Below are positions 10,404 to 20,949 of a stretch of DNA of 64,000 bases, piece after piece; position 1 is the stretch's first letter; every line of letters begins with the position of its first letter. Origin of the DNA: Acanthosepion esculentum (Eukaryota; Mollusca; Cephalopoda; Sepiida; Sepiidae). The position numbers and the translations under genes are program-made. The stretch covers positions 68,295,232-68,359,231 of the forward strand of contig OZ038507.1 in NCBI GenBank assembly GCA_964036315.1, in the 5' to 3' direction. The notes under the pieces are model-generated. The model did no database searches and was not told the DNA's origin. It saw only the letters and a program-made list of their open reading frames with translations.

Positions 10404-10404
<1 letters not shown>

Positions 10405-10408
<4 letters not shown>

Positions 10409-10530
10409 GTATTTAGTCAGCAATCCCTCTTTTAAACATGTTTCGTTAAAGAAGACTGACAAGGTACTGCAATTAAGCTTTTTATTTAATTTTTCTTGTG
10501 TTCATTCAAGTGTTTTCTGTTCTGGACACA
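10405..10530 (-). mobile_element. inverted Penelope-like tail at the 5' side of the element
   Basis: GTGTATTTAGTCAGCAATCC then ACATGTTTCGTTAAAGAAGA: the minus-strand version of the tail found downstream. Penelope-like elements often carry partial inverted terminal copies, which fits. Confidence 0.7.
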
Positions 10531-11530
10531 AAGTTAGCATGGGAAATCTGTTCGCTCCGGATGACTACCTGTCCCACATTGAAGACATGATATTTAAACA
10601 AGTCACTAAACCGAAAATATATGTCTGCTACGTAGACGATATTTTTCTTGTAGCGAAAAACAAAGAAGAAACAGATAATCTCAAAACCACATTTGAAAAA
10701 AAAAAACGATCTCTATCCTTAACTTTACCTATTAACTTAGTCAAAAAAGAATCTCTCTTAGACATTCTTAGACATTCCCGTAGACTACAGTAACAACACT
10801 TTCCCCACCTCATTATATAAAAACCCACCTTAATTTTAAGAGTGAATGTCCATTTAGTTAGAAAATAGCTTTTTCTGAAGAGAATTCATCGTCTCATCTA
10901 CTTTACCTTAAAGAACTCAATTATGAAAAAGACAGACACTAGTTAACAACGGTTTTCCTAACTACCCCATCGACCACCAGCTTAGACTATTTCTGTCCAA
11001 AGTAACTAATAACGATACTGTTCATACAGACAAAAACAATCACATTAACATCTACAAAAATCAAATAACCGTCGGTTATAACCAAGATGAATTTTCACTG
11101 AGAAATATTAATATACATACCCAGTCGACAAGAAGAAGAAAAATTAAGTTATCTATTGTAAAAAATATTTAAAACAGGCAACATTAGCATAAAAAATAAT
11201 AACACATCTGCAAAATCCAAACTACAAAGAAACAACATCATTTACGAATTCAAATGCACCTTAAGAAATTGTGTTCCTGATCAAACCAAACTCCTAAATA
11301 ATTACATCGGTTACACTACTACATGTCTATCCAGACGACATACGTTACACCTACGCGACCATAGCTCCATTAGGACTCATTTAAACACTTGCAAAAACAT
11401 AGCAGTAGAAAATACAAGCATAATAAACTCATCCACATGTGAAAAAGAATAAAAATAATGGAAGACCTCATAATAAAAAGGAAAAGCCAACACCCAGTAA
11501 CATTAACTATGAACACGGCCACAATTTGCT
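10531..11530 (+). mobile_element. Penelope-like retroelement: RT and GIY-YIG endonuclease relic
   Basis: At 10540-10790 one frame reads MGNLFAPDDYLSHIEDMIF and then YVCYVDDIFLVAKN, with the catalytic YVDD at about 10629-10640. This is the late palm region of a Penelope-like reverse transcriptase. After several frameshifts, 11168-11415 reads NNIIYEFKC...NYIGYTTTCLSRRHTLHL, a GIY-YIG nuclease fold (the usual second motif YIG is present). The upstream RT domain is missing, and stops and shifts exclude activity. The related copy at 35436-35700 keeps the end of the nuclease domain (RLKIMEALLIKINKPTLN). Confidence 0.85.
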
Positions 11531-11531
11531 G

Positions 11532-11732
11532 GCTGTGTTTGTAAAATAAAGCATACTTATAACTCTAGATATATACATAACACAACCTATACATACAGTT
11601 AAAGTTAAAATAAAATTATCCTTGATAATGGCTAAATGTATAACCGAAAGCGTTCGGACATGCGGAACTTTTGGACAATTTTTACATACTTTGTGTCCAG
11701 AAAAACAGACACTTGTACGAACACAAGAAAAC

Positions 11733-11733
<1 letters not shown>
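11532..11733 (+). mobile_element. Penelope-like 3' tail
   Basis: Follows the nuclease relic and ends at a TA run. It carries the hammerhead-like segment annotated at 11617-11658 and the GGAACTTTTGGACAATTTTT block shared with 24840 and 35820. Confidence 0.75.
11617..11658 (+). ncRNA. hammerhead-like motif in Penelope tail (U3/A8 variant)
   Basis: Stem I TCC (11619-11621) with GGA (11656-11658). Core TTGATAA (11622-11628), i.e. U3 and A8 in place of C3 and G8. Stem II GG-TAAATGTATA-CC type, partly decayed; GAAA (11646-11649); minimal stem III AG-CG-TT with a wobble; cleavage base C11655. Confidence 0.45.

Positions 11734-11793
<60 letters not shown>
11734..11793. repeat. (TA)n microsatellite
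   Basis: TA run separating two Penelope-like tails that face each other. Confidence 0.97.
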
Positions 11794-11795
<2 letters not shown>

Positions 11796-12010
11796 CAGTA
11801 ATTTTTCATTAATGCATGTTTCATTAAATAATATAGGCAAATTTTGTCTATTTATTTTAAGTAAGTTCCTTTCATATTATCTGATAAGCTTCATAACATT
11901 ATCATTGAAAGACGAAAGGAAATCACCATATTGATACATGTTTAAATCCAATCTAAGCTTTCGGCTTACATAAGCCATTATCAAAGATAGCAATTACATT
12001 TCAATATATC
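11794..12010 (-). mobile_element. Penelope-like tail, minus copy
   Basis: Mirror of 12300-12507 and close to 3692-3912. The hammerhead-like core on the minus strand is at 11951-11988 (stem I ATCT/AGAT, core TTGATAA). Confidence 0.75.
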
Positions 12011-12011
12011 A

Positions 12012-12298
12012 AACAGTAGACGGACGAAACAATAATGATAGTGCGTTTTTGTTTCAAAGCAACGACAAACTCGTGTATACGAGACCCGGAAGCGAAAATC
12101 GCGACGTCAGACATGACCATGCGAGAGTGAAAAACGGGAAGTATTAAGTATGGAAAACCGTTGGTATAAACCAATGTCTTCTGTTATAAATTATAGGCAT
12201 TTACAAATATTTGTGTAGATTTCATAGTTTATTTTTTTCAGGTTAGGTTTCAACTGATTTATGTATATAGCTTCAATATTTTTAGTTTTTGTTTATTG
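12012..12298. other. spacer between inverted Penelope tails
   Basis: No recognisable gene. It separates a minus tail from a plus tail, so the whole 11794-12507 block is a large inverted repeat with about a 290-bp loop. Confidence 0.5.
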
Positions 12299-12299
12299 T

Positions 12300-12502
12300 T
12301 TTCATGTTTAAGTATAGTTGTGTTGTCATCTTTGATAATGGCTTATGTAAGCCGAAAGCTTAGATTAGATTCAAACATGTGTCAATATGGTGTTTTCCTT
12401 TCGTCTTTCAACGATAATGTGATTAAGCTTATCAGACAATATGAAAGGAACTTACTTCAAATAAATAGACAAATCTCGTCTATATTATTTAATGAAACAT
12501 GC

Positions 12503-12507
<5 letters not shown>
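12300..12507 (+). mobile_element. Penelope-like tail, plus copy
   Basis: Starts near CTTTGATAATGGCTTATG and ends TTAATGAAACATGCATTAAT at a TA run. The hammerhead-like core at 12328-12365 has stem I ATCT/AGAT, stem II GGCTTA/TAAGCC and GAAA, but no room for a stem III loop. Confidence 0.75.

Positions 12508-12570
<63 letters not shown>
12508..12570. repeat. (TA)n-(TG)n compound microsatellite
   Basis: TA run changing to TG at about 12536. Confidence 0.95.
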
Positions 12571-12571
<1 letters not shown>

Positions 12572-12679
12572 GCGTGTAAATATAAGATCAAATACGAAAG
12601 TAAACAATGAGTAACGACATTCTGTTTCATACGAGCGCAATCTCCATTTGTGTGTGTAGGGGGGCTGCTTGTGTTTGGT

Positions 12680-12730
12680 CGTATGTGTGTGCGTATGTGT
12701 GTGTGTGTGTATGTGTGTGTGTGTGTGTAG
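12680..12730. repeat. (GT)n tract
   Basis: GTGTGT with ATGT interruptions. Confidence 0.9.
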
Positions 12731-12743
12731 GTAGAATAAAAGA

Positions 12744-12890
12744 GTTAAAATACAAGCATAATAAACTCATCCACATGTAAAAAAGAATAAAAATAATGGC
12801 TGACTTCATAATAAAAAGGAAAGCCAACGTTCAGTAACAGTAACTATGAACACGACCACAATTTGCTGGCTGTGTTTGTATGCCTAAGTT
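12744..12890 (+). mobile_element. Penelope-like 3' fragment
   Basis: Near-identical to 11410-11545: AATACAAGCATAATAAACTC, then ATCCACATGTAAAAAAGAAT and CACAATTTGCTGGCTGTG. Truncated before the hammerhead part. Confidence 0.7.
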
Positions 12891-13175
12891 TTAAAATGCG
12901 TTTGTAAAAACGTAGAAATCTTTTATTTTAGTTTTAGTTTCAAGCTAATAGATTAAATTTAATATTTCCAACAAGTAAAATTACTTTGCTGTATTTCAAA
13001 CTGAATGGAACTAGTATTTATTTTTCATCAGTAAACACACTAAAATCATCCAAATACTCCCTATTAAAACGTATTCCAAAAACAAAATATCCTTTACTGA
13101 AACCTTATTTGAGGAGAATTAGCTGATTTAAATTTTAGTTTATTTGATTTGAAACCGAAAAATTACATTACGTTT
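12890..13175. other. AT-rich sequence, nothing recognised
   Basis: No inverted ends, RNA signature or meaningful open frame seen. Confidence 0.5.
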
Positions 13176-13178
13176 ATA

Positions 13179-13259
13179 CAGTGTAACCCGGATATAAGAA
13201 TTGTCGGGACCGGAGAATAAGTCTCTTATATCCGGGTCTCTTATATCCGGGTTACACTG
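13179..13259. mobile_element. Tigger/pogo-like MITE, short copy 3
   Basis: 81 bp from CAGTGTAACCCGG to CCGGGTTACACTG flanked by TA. It keeps only the TIRs and the TTGTCGGGACCGGAGAATAA block; the centre is deleted. Confidence 0.85.
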
Positions 13260-13458
13260 TACTAAAATACTGCAGAAAACCATTTTTAACACAAAGGTGG
13301 ATGTTTATATGAAGTGTTGACAAGTTCCTCCATAGACATTGATATTAATAGAGAATTTTTTTTTGTTTTTTTTTAAATTTTTTTTATTACGCATTGATCT
13401 TAAAGACTTATGAAAATATTCGAAGCAATTTAATACTTTATTGATTTTCAGGTACTAA

Positions 13459-13462
<4 letters not shown>

Positions 13463-13518
<56 letters not shown>
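13463..13518. repeat. (TA)n microsatellite
   Basis: TA run at the left end of the copy-2 hammerhead repeat. Confidence 0.97.
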
Positions 13519-13520
<2 letters not shown>

Positions 13521-13524
13521 CGAA

Positions 13525-13797
13525 AGGTTATAATTGTCCCAACGAGAAAAAAGTGTATATTCTAAAGATAAGAGAGAAGCCGCAAACCTTTTTGGTTATA
13601 ATGTGAATTTTTAACATATGTGTACTATACTTTATTTTCCATATTTTGCTACACGCGTTTCGTGTCTTGCGACCACTCTTCGCCTGATGAAGGTCGTAAA
13701 ACCCGACACCCGTGTAGCAAAATATGAAAAATAATGTATAATATATAATCAAATAATCCACATTCTAACCAAAAGCGTTTGAGGCTTCTCTCTTCTC

Positions 13798-13800
<3 letters not shown>
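13525..13800. repeat. foldback repeat with hammerhead-like core, copy 2
   Basis: The palindrome at 13640-13737 pairs ATATTTTGCTACACG with CGTGTAGCAAAATAT. The plus arm has CTGATGA (13684-13690) but GACAC instead of GAAAC, and only a 2-bp stem I, so it is a decayed hammerhead. Related to 601-775. Confidence 0.65.

Positions 13801-13802
<2 letters not shown>

Positions 13803-13860
<58 letters not shown>
13803..13860. repeat. (TA)n microsatellite
   Basis: TA run between the foldback repeat and the SINE. Confidence 0.97.
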
Positions 13861-13861
<1 letters not shown>

Positions 13862-13862
<1 letters not shown>

Positions 13863-14325
13863 GAAATGGACAAAGTCCGACAATTATTTAAGACATTTTT
13901 TTATGTTTATACATTCTTTTTATTGATACAAATATTTAAGTAAATGCTCTGTTTATAATAAACAGTATTAACAACATTTACCGGTCTGAATGTCGGAGAA
14001 ATCTTCATAGAAAATATGCGTCCTCCGACAGGAATCGAAACTGTATCCTATACGGAACCGTCATATAGCTTGGCGCGCATTAACTGATTGGGACACAGAG
14101 GAGCGTTCGGTTAGCAAGGTCGAGTTTACTGTTTTTAAACACAATTCTCCATAATTTTCTCTCGTCCATTCATATCTGCTCAGTGCGTATACAAATGTAA
14201 ACAAATGAAAATTTCTCGGACATTCAGGTCGGTAAATGTTGTTAATACTGTTTATTATAAACAGAGCATTTACTTAAATATTTGTATTTAGAAAAAGAAC
14301 GTATAAACATAAAAAAATATATTTT
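13862..14325 (-). mobile_element. tRNA-headed SINE in foldback arrangement
   Basis: The minus copy (13862-14175) has a tRNA-like head at 14020-14112 (B-box near 14031-14050) and a tail with the near-palindrome CTGTTTATTATAAACAG. It is followed by a plus tail fragment (14205-14325) carrying the same CGGACATTCAGGTCGGTAAA block, so the tails face each other. The family recurs at 26560, 30540-31165, 60875 and 62015. Confidence 0.8.
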
Positions 14326-14333
14326 ATATATAT

Positions 14334-14336
14334 CTA

Positions 14337-14400
<64 letters not shown>
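14334..14400. repeat. (TATC)n-(TA)n microsatellite
   Basis: About nine TATC units followed by a TA run. Confidence 0.96.
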
Positions 14401-14401
<1 letters not shown>

Positions 14402-14424
14402 AGGAAGGTAAAGATGGATTTGAA

Positions 14425-14495
14425 CGCTGGCAAGCAACATCCACCCAGGTCAGTGCCTAGACCTCTGACCGCTTGGGAATGCCAGGAGCTGTAAG
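14425..14495 (+). pseudogene. 5S rRNA-derived repeat fragment
   Basis: GCAAGCAACATCCACCCAGG, then TCAGTGCCTAGACC and CCGCTTGGGAATGCCAGG: the 3' two thirds of the 5S-like unit described at 15305. Confidence 0.75.
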
Positions 14496-14599
14496 TCTTT
14501 CTCAAGGGTATTTGCGCCAAGTGAACGCAAGCAGATGTATCCGGGATTCGAACACGGTCCGGATCGGCCATTTTTAAATGCCCACCACCTCTACCTCAA

Positions 14600-15010
14600 C
14601 CCGCAACTCAGTCCGCACTTTTATATATTCACCTAGGCATTTACGCACCCATCCACACCAGACGCGATTATTTCCGATCCATATCACCGCTGAATTGTCT
14701 CTAATGGGTGACTGAGAATTCTGGGTCATAAACTCTTGGTGTTACGATTCGGGACATGGAAATATTTATTATTAAAGTTGGGTGCTGGTCAACCAAAGAC
14801 TGATTAGTCAACAATTTCGCATCTTCACTGAATCGACCGACGCGACGCCTCCAAACTAATCCCTCTTCTCGTCCCGTCCGTGAATAACGTTACAAAGATC
14901 AAAATGTCTTCCGTAAAGTGAGATTTCACTTCCCATCACGTTGCCTTAGCTAATAATAAATATGGTAGAACTAGGAGATGACTAAATAGCAATAACGACT
15001 TACGACTTTC
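14600..15010. other. intergenic sequence, nothing recognised
   Basis: Moderate GC and no repeat shared with the rest of the window. A T-rich stretch (15010-15300) follows. Confidence 0.45.
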
Positions 15011-15304
15011 GTTCTTTTAGGAAGTTTGTCATATTTTCTTGTTCTTTCTTTTCGTCTTTGAGATTTCTTCCTTTTTGTCTTAGTAAACTTATCTGTTTAT
15101 TATTTCTTATTTCTTTCCTTTTCAAATTCTTTTTCTTTCTTGTTTTTTATATCTTTTTTTCTTCTTCCATTCTTTCTTTCCATCTTGGTCTTTCATTATT
15201 TCTTAAAACGTTTTTTCTCACTCCCATTTTTCTCAGTTAATTTCCGTTTCTCTGTTTTTTGTTCCTTCATTCTTTCCTATATTATTTGCTTTTCTTCGTT
15301 TGAT

Positions 15305-16140
15305 ACGGGTTCACGGTTAGATCATGCTGAATACTGTTTACCCGTACGAGTTAAGCAGTGTCGAGTCTGGTCAGTACCTAGGCGGGTGACCGCTTGGGAA
15401 TACCTGGTGCTTTAAGCTTGGATGTGCTGGTGGTGTAACGGATAAAGGATCGGAATTGTTAATTTGAGAGCCGAGTTCTGATACGATCACCGAAGTTAAG
15501 CAACATACACCCAGGTCAGTACATAGATGGGTGACCGCTTTGGAATACCAAGTGCTGTAAGCTTGAATGTGCTGGTGGTGTTATGGATAACGGCTCGGAA
15601 TTGTTAATCTGAGAGTCGAGTTCTGATACGATCATGGAAGTTAAGCAACATCCAGCCAGGTCAGTATCTAGAGGGTGTCACCGCTAGGAAATGCCAGGTG
15701 CTGTAAGCTTGGATGTGCTGGTGGTGTAATGGATAACGGCTCGGAATTGTTAATCTGAGAGCCGAGTTCTGATACGATCATGGAAGTTAAGCAACCCAGG
15801 TCAGTACCTAGAGGGGTGACCTCTAGGAAATGCCAGGTAAGGTTGGATTTGCTGGTGGTGTAATGGATAATAGTTCAGAATTGTTAATCTGAGAGCCGAA
15901 TTCCGTGACACGGTCACGGAAGTTTGAGCAACATCCACCCAGGTCAGTGCCTAGACCTCTGACCGCTTGGGAATGCCAGGAGCTGTAAGTTTGAATGTGT
16001 GAATAGTGCAATGGATAACAGCTCGGAATTGTTAATCGGAGAGCCGAGTTCCGATACGATCACCGAAGTTAAGCAACATCCACACAGGTCAGTACCTAGA
16101 TGGGTGACCGCTTTGGGAATACCAGGTACTGTAAGCTTGG
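15305..16140 (+). repeat. tandem array of 5S rRNA / tRNA-like composite units
   Basis: About six units of roughly 120-150 bp. Each unit has a 5S-derived part (GATCACCGAAGTTAAGCAAC, TCAGTACCTAGATGGGTGAC, CGCTTGGGAATACCAGGTGC, CTGTAAGCTT) that corresponds to the internal promoter half of 5S rRNA. A tRNA-like part follows (GGTGGTGTAATGGATAACGG as A-box, GAGCCGAGTTCCGATAC as B-box). Individual units differ by substitutions and small deletions (15795 lacks the box region). This resembles a SINE3-type (5S-headed) retroposon that has been tandemly amplified. The units are too diverged to be functional 5S genes. Confidence 0.8.
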
Positions 16141-16290
16141 ATGTGCGAATGGTGTAATGGATAATGGCTCGGTATTTTTAATCAGAGAGCCAAATTCCAA
16201 GTCCAGTTGGGTCTGTCATATTCACTTACCTGGCAAATACCATTGGAAAGGTATGGCTACACCTCTTCTCCCTCCAGCTATGGATTAATT
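16141..16290 (+). mobile_element. terminal tRNA-like unit with unique SINE tail
   Basis: The last tRNA-like unit runs into CATATTCACTTACCTGGCAA and ends CACCTCTTCTCCCTCCAG. The same tail closes the minus copy at 58541-58680, so it is the true 3' end of this retroposon family. Confidence 0.7.
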
Positions 16291-16299
16291 AGTAAGACT

Positions 16300-17240
16300 T
16301 GTATCAAAAACCATTATTAGCTAAAATCAAAAATTCTTCGAGCGTAAAAATATTTTATGTCTTTAAATAATCTGTGAAGTGTTGATAATCTATAAAAAAA
16401 CGAATCAAACCAAGTAAATCATTTGTGATGCTCTCTCTAATTTTCAGAACATGGACGATCATGGACCTCCTCAACTTCCTGCTCTTTACACCTTCTAATA
16501 AATTTTGTATTTTTGCTGTCTTTCTAATCCCTGTTCTGTCGACGATTTACACTGTTTTCCGTCTGTTCTTCCTTTCAATGTCCTCTGGCGTATCCACTTC
16601 TCCAAGTCATCTTTCTTCACCGCTATTTATACACCTAGCGGAAAACATATATTAATAAATCCAAACTGTCACGCTTGAACATATGTGTCGGTAGTTACTC
16701 ATTTTCTTCCTGTATGACAGTAATATTTTTTTTTGAAAAAGTAAAATTATCAAAACACACAAAAAATAAAATTTCGGCATTAAATGACCCATAAGAAGTT
16801 GTTATGTCGTTAAGCAAACAAAGCAAACCAAATCGTTTACTTAGCGATAATTTTCTTTGAAAAAAATGATGAATCTATGGCTTAAATATCAAGGCAGACT
16901 GGGGTCTCTTGCTTTGAACTTGTAAACCGTTTAGGAAACGGAAAAAAATTCAAAACCATCTTGAAGAAGGAAATATTTCGTCAAGCTATATTGTCCTAGA
17001 CTCACAACTGTTTGTTATGGCTGCAGTACATGTGGTTCCCTTGTGATCTTAATTGGGTTAGAAGACACGTGACGTTATGTAACATGTACTGAAATCATTT
17101 CTCTCGTTTGAAGTAATGCAGTCGATAATGGCTTCTTGCATAGTTTCTTAGCACTTTGCGAAACTAATTTAAATTCTTCTATCGCTGCCAATGAATTCTC
17201 TTCTCAAGGCTATCATGCCTTTTTGTCTAAAACATACATA
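16300..17240. other. intergenic sequence with one family A tail fragment
   Basis: Nothing recognised except 16765-16830, which has the family A tail (TTTCGGCATTAAATGACCCA). Confidence 0.5.
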
Positions 17241-17243
17241 TAA

Positions 17244-17794
17244 AGGGTGTCCCCAAAGTTACTAACCCATGAAAAAAATGCATAACTATTTTATTTCTGA
17301 ATATTTTTCTTTTATATTTCCAGTAGCATTCAGAACTGCCCTTCCGACGTCACCATGAGCAGATATAGCACCGAGGAAAGAAACCCTGATTGTAAAGTGG
17401 TACTTTGAGTCCCATGGGTCAATTTCGGAACCGCAGCTTTCTTACCGTCGACATTTCAATACCAGTGAAGCCCCGAGCAAAAACACGATTCGCAGAATAG
17501 TTAGCCGTTTTCAGGAGCAGGGTGCAGTTTGTGATCTCCCAAGATCTGGAAGGCCTTGTATGGCAAGAACTGTTGAGAATCAACGAGAATTGGAACGAAG
17601 CCTGGAAGAAAATCCATCTGTTTCAATCAGGAGAAGATCGCAACAAATGCGAGTTTCGCGTTCCTCCTTACAATGTATATTGCCGAAAATCTTGGAAGTA
17701 TCATTTTACCTACTACTGAAACTTTGTAAGTATAACTTGAGAAATATAAAAGTTATTAAAGAGTTAAAAGTGTCGGTAACTTTTGGGCCACCCT
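17244..17794 (+). mobile_element. Tc1/mariner-like relic with transposase N-terminus
   Basis: Ends AGGGTGTCCCCAAAGTTACT and AACTTTTGGGCCACCCT, flanked by TA. From about 17390 to 17730 one open frame encodes the paired helix-turn-helix end of a transposase: WYFESHGSISEPQLSYRRHF, then SKNTIRRIVSRFQEQGAVCD, LPRSGRPCMARTVENQ and RRRSQQMRVSRSSLQ. The catalytic DDE/D domain is deleted, so it is non-autonomous. The first codons (17354-17390) are frameshifted relative to the rest. Confidence 0.85.
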
Positions 17795-17799
17795 ATACA

Positions 17800-18380
17800 T
17801 ATATATGGCCTTGGTGTTTACATTCAGGAAAATCTTCCCGTGGAAATGAATTGTCCCTTGAGCCCTCGGATGATTGTCTCATGTGCTTACGAATTTCGTT
17901 ATTTCACTCTGCTATCTCTTTTCTATTTATCACTCTCCTTTTTCTCAGGACTGTAACATGTTAGACATATATCTGACACTATAGAAATGCTTCTCTCTGT
18001 CTTTTTCACTTTCCCTCTCTCTATTTCTACAATTATATGCGAAAATCTTTTTGTTTAATGATTTTAATACTCATAATGTCAGGTGGTTTAATCCTTTTTT
18101 TAGCTTTTTATTTCCTTTGTTATTCAGACTGAACTCATATCAAGTTTGTATTTATTTCTTTTTTCCAGTTTCAGACTTTTGGCTTTCAATAAACCTGCTA
18201 ATGAACGGAGTTTTGATTGATGTAAGGCGTTTATCCGGCCGTCTGAGGTACGCCCGTGTGTGAGACGGACACATATCGATAGGCAATACAGGCGTCGCAA
18301 TTCACGCGAAAAGAGAATCTCTAAAATATTTGACACTTTAAATTCATTAAGCAATTTCTAAAGAAAGAAGTGTATATTAA
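17800..18380. other. intergenic sequence, nothing recognised
   Basis: T-rich in 18050-18170. No repeat end or RNA gene visible. Confidence 0.45.
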
Positions 18381-18384
18381 ATAG

Positions 18385-18770
18385 CTTCCCAGGGAATGGT
18401 TCTCCCGACTATGAGGATAAACTGCATCCGGCAGCAAGGCGTCAGATCAGAAGGTTTTGAAAATCGTGGAACCACAACATAATTACTGCTGTTTCCTGGC
18501 CCATCATGACCCGGGGTGGTAGCACCTGTTAGGGTCCCAGCTGTTGTCAAATAGTGAACCTCCAAACTGTAGTCAAAACAGTATGAAAGTATAAAAATAG
18601 ATTTTTGTATTAAGAATACCAGCATTAACTCAGCATTGTAAAAAACAAAAAATACCAGCAATACATGATTGGAAAAGGAAGAGAAAAATTACCAGCAATT
18701 TATTTTTAAAAAGAAAAAAAAAATTAGCAAAACTCCCAAGAAAATTAAATTTCGGCAGAAAAGGTTACTG
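18385..18770 (+). repeat. family A, copy 2
   Basis: Diverged head (GATAAACTGCATCCGGCAGC) and TACCAGCAATACAT middle, ending near a degenerate tail at 18750. Confidence 0.7.
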
Positions 18771-19256
18771 AATGAGGAATAGCCAAAACGGAGGTTGGAA
18801 ATGAAATGGTAATCTTTATAACATCAACAAAATACAATACTCGCCAACGGCGTGAAGTAGGTAAACCACTGCTAGTGGTGGACTACTTAGACATCATATT
18901 ACCCCACTAACATTAGTGTCCAACGTTTTTAAGATAATTGGGAGATGCCCATAGTGTTCATAGGTACGGTTTTATAACTGACTGTTTTATAAAGTTTTAT
19001 AAACTGACTGCAGTGGATGGTATGGTGACTGTGAGTCAAGTTTCTCTGTCGGGCAGTATGTACTTGGTCCTAATGGAAACGAGCAGGATTGTTGTAACCT
19101 AGGAAGGATTACTGAATGAGTAATAATCAAAACGCAGGTTGGAAATGAAATGGTAATCTTTATAACATCAACAAAATATAATACTCGCCAGCGGCGTGAA
19201 GTAGATAAATCACTGCTAGTGGTGGACTACTTAGACAGCATATTACCCCCGCTTAC
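18768..19256 (+). repeat. direct duplication of a 150-bp block
   Basis: 18768-18905 and 19104-19250 share GGTTGGAAATGAAATGGTAA, ACTCGCCAACGGCGTGAAGT and CACTGCTAGTGGTGGACTAC, with about 330 bp between starts. Confidence 0.8.
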
Positions 19257-19257
19257 C

Positions 19258-20000
19258 CGTTTGGGTATGACGATAAACTACATCCACGTCCTGGGTATGA
19301 CGATAAACTACGTCCAACAGCAAGGCCTCTGATCAGGAAGTTTATACGAGCGTTGAACCATCTCTTAATTGCAGGTGTTCCCAGACGCACCCTGATCCTA
19401 GGTGGTAGCATCTGTTAGGGTCCCAGCTATTGGCAAATACTTAACTAAATTTTAAGCTGAAATACGATGGGAAACAAAAATCATTCACATCCCTCGATAC
19501 TTATCAAGTTTTTTTCTTACTATTGTTCATTTCAAGTCCCAAGAACCACTCAATGTAGAGGCCTCCAAAAAGATGTTGTATGGACATAATGGTAGAAGGT
19601 AAGAAGTGCGGGTTATTAAAATATATTGAAAAAATATCAGTTAACTTTGAAGAGGTTAAGATAGTATGAAACGTGAGGTAGTAGCACCTGTTAGGGTCCT
19701 AGATATGCCAAAGAGTGAACCCATCAAACAAAAATCAAACACTATGAAAGTAAAAAAATACATTTTTATGGTGAAGATAACCAGCAATACATTTTTTTAA
19801 TAAAAAAATACGAACAATTCATTTTTAAAGCAATGCATTTTATAGTCGACTTACCAACGATACTTTTTTATACTAAAATAACCAACAATACATTGTATCT
19901 GTAGTTGAAGCCATAAAATTGTTTCCAAAATATTTAGATTTCTGCATAAAATAAGCCATAGAGGTTGATATGCCTCTAAACAAAATCAGCCAACCAACAA
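19258..20000 (+). repeat. family A, copies 3 and 4
   Basis: The head with two 30-mer units (19262-19320) and a truncated body (to 19450) is followed after unrelated sequence by a second body and tail (19685-20000). Confidence 0.7.
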
Positions 20001-20104
20001 TACTTATTTGTAGTTAAATGACCAATGATAATTTTGTTGTAGGTAAAAGCATACGATTACGCTCAGCATATATTTAATGAAGCCATAAAATTGTGTCCAA
20101 AATA

Positions 20105-20472
20105 TAGGGTGACCCCAAAAAACGGGAATTTTTTTAAGTGCGTATTGCCAGATATGAGCAAATGGCAACACTGCGAGACAGTGACCTTGAGCGAGTAAAC
20201 ATTTCACCATTTTAGTAACGAGAATGAAATTCACAGTATCCCAGCTGAGATGTTGCAGCAGTCAATGAGGAATCTCAACAGCAGATTTCAAGAATGCATT
20301 CGTACAGAAGGACGCCATCTACAGGACATAATTTAAAAAAAATGAAAATGCCATCATTCTTTCTTAAATGGCATGTTTTAAGGTTTCAATTACTATGAAT
20401 GAAATATTTTTCTTCCATCACTCTTGGTTTTAATGGATTGTTAAAAAGTTCCCGTTTTTTTGGGTCACCCTA
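20105..20472 (+). mobile_element. mariner-like relic with transposase C-terminus, copy 2
   Basis: Same ends and C-terminal frame (EMLQQSMRNLNSRFQECIR, then TEGRHLQDII and stop) as 7908-8272. It interrupts a family A tail: the undisturbed site is seen 170 bp upstream at about 19935-19955, and comparison gives an exact TA target duplication. Confidence 0.9.
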
Positions 20473-20539
20473 TATTTAGATTTCGGCATTAAATAGCCCA
20501 TGTAGGTTGATGTGCCACTAAACAAAATCAACCAATCGT

Positions 20540-20945
20540 ATCAAACGTAGATACAGCCTTTTCGAAACCACTTTCAGGAAGTAACAGTTCTGAGAAAGAA
20601 GCTGCCAGTGTGAAACTTCCTCCTTACGAATGGAATACGAAGAAAATAAGGATAATTCGCCTCAGTGTGCTCGACATAGCGGGCCTTAACTCTAAAGGTC
20701 TGAACTGTTGGAACTAAGGAATATAGGAATAGAGTAGCGAAACCCTAGCAACGTTTCATCTATGGGAATAGGGTTTTTATTAGGGTTTGATCCTGTCCCC
20801 TCCTCACGAGTGAGAGATACTGCTTACGACGATGACCCCCTCGGGCCGAACTTCAAAATAGATACGGCATAAGCAATTTATCCATACACACATTCGAACG
20901 GATTATGACAGAAGGATAAACAATTGTTTAGTTCCCAGCTCCCAG
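20540..20945. other. intergenic sequence, nothing recognised
   Basis: No recognised signature apart from the end of the interrupted family A tail at 20473-20535. Confidence 0.45.
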
Positions 20946-20949
20946 AATT

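Noticed and set aside
15305..16140. Functional 5S rRNA gene cluster
   Set aside because: Units lack the 5' third of 5S, carry many substitutions and alternate with tRNA-like segments.
16200..16260. U1 snRNA-like ACTTACCTGGCAAATACCAT
   Set aside because: Resemblance is limited to about 20 nt and it is the tail of the 5S/tRNA retroposon, also found at 58600.
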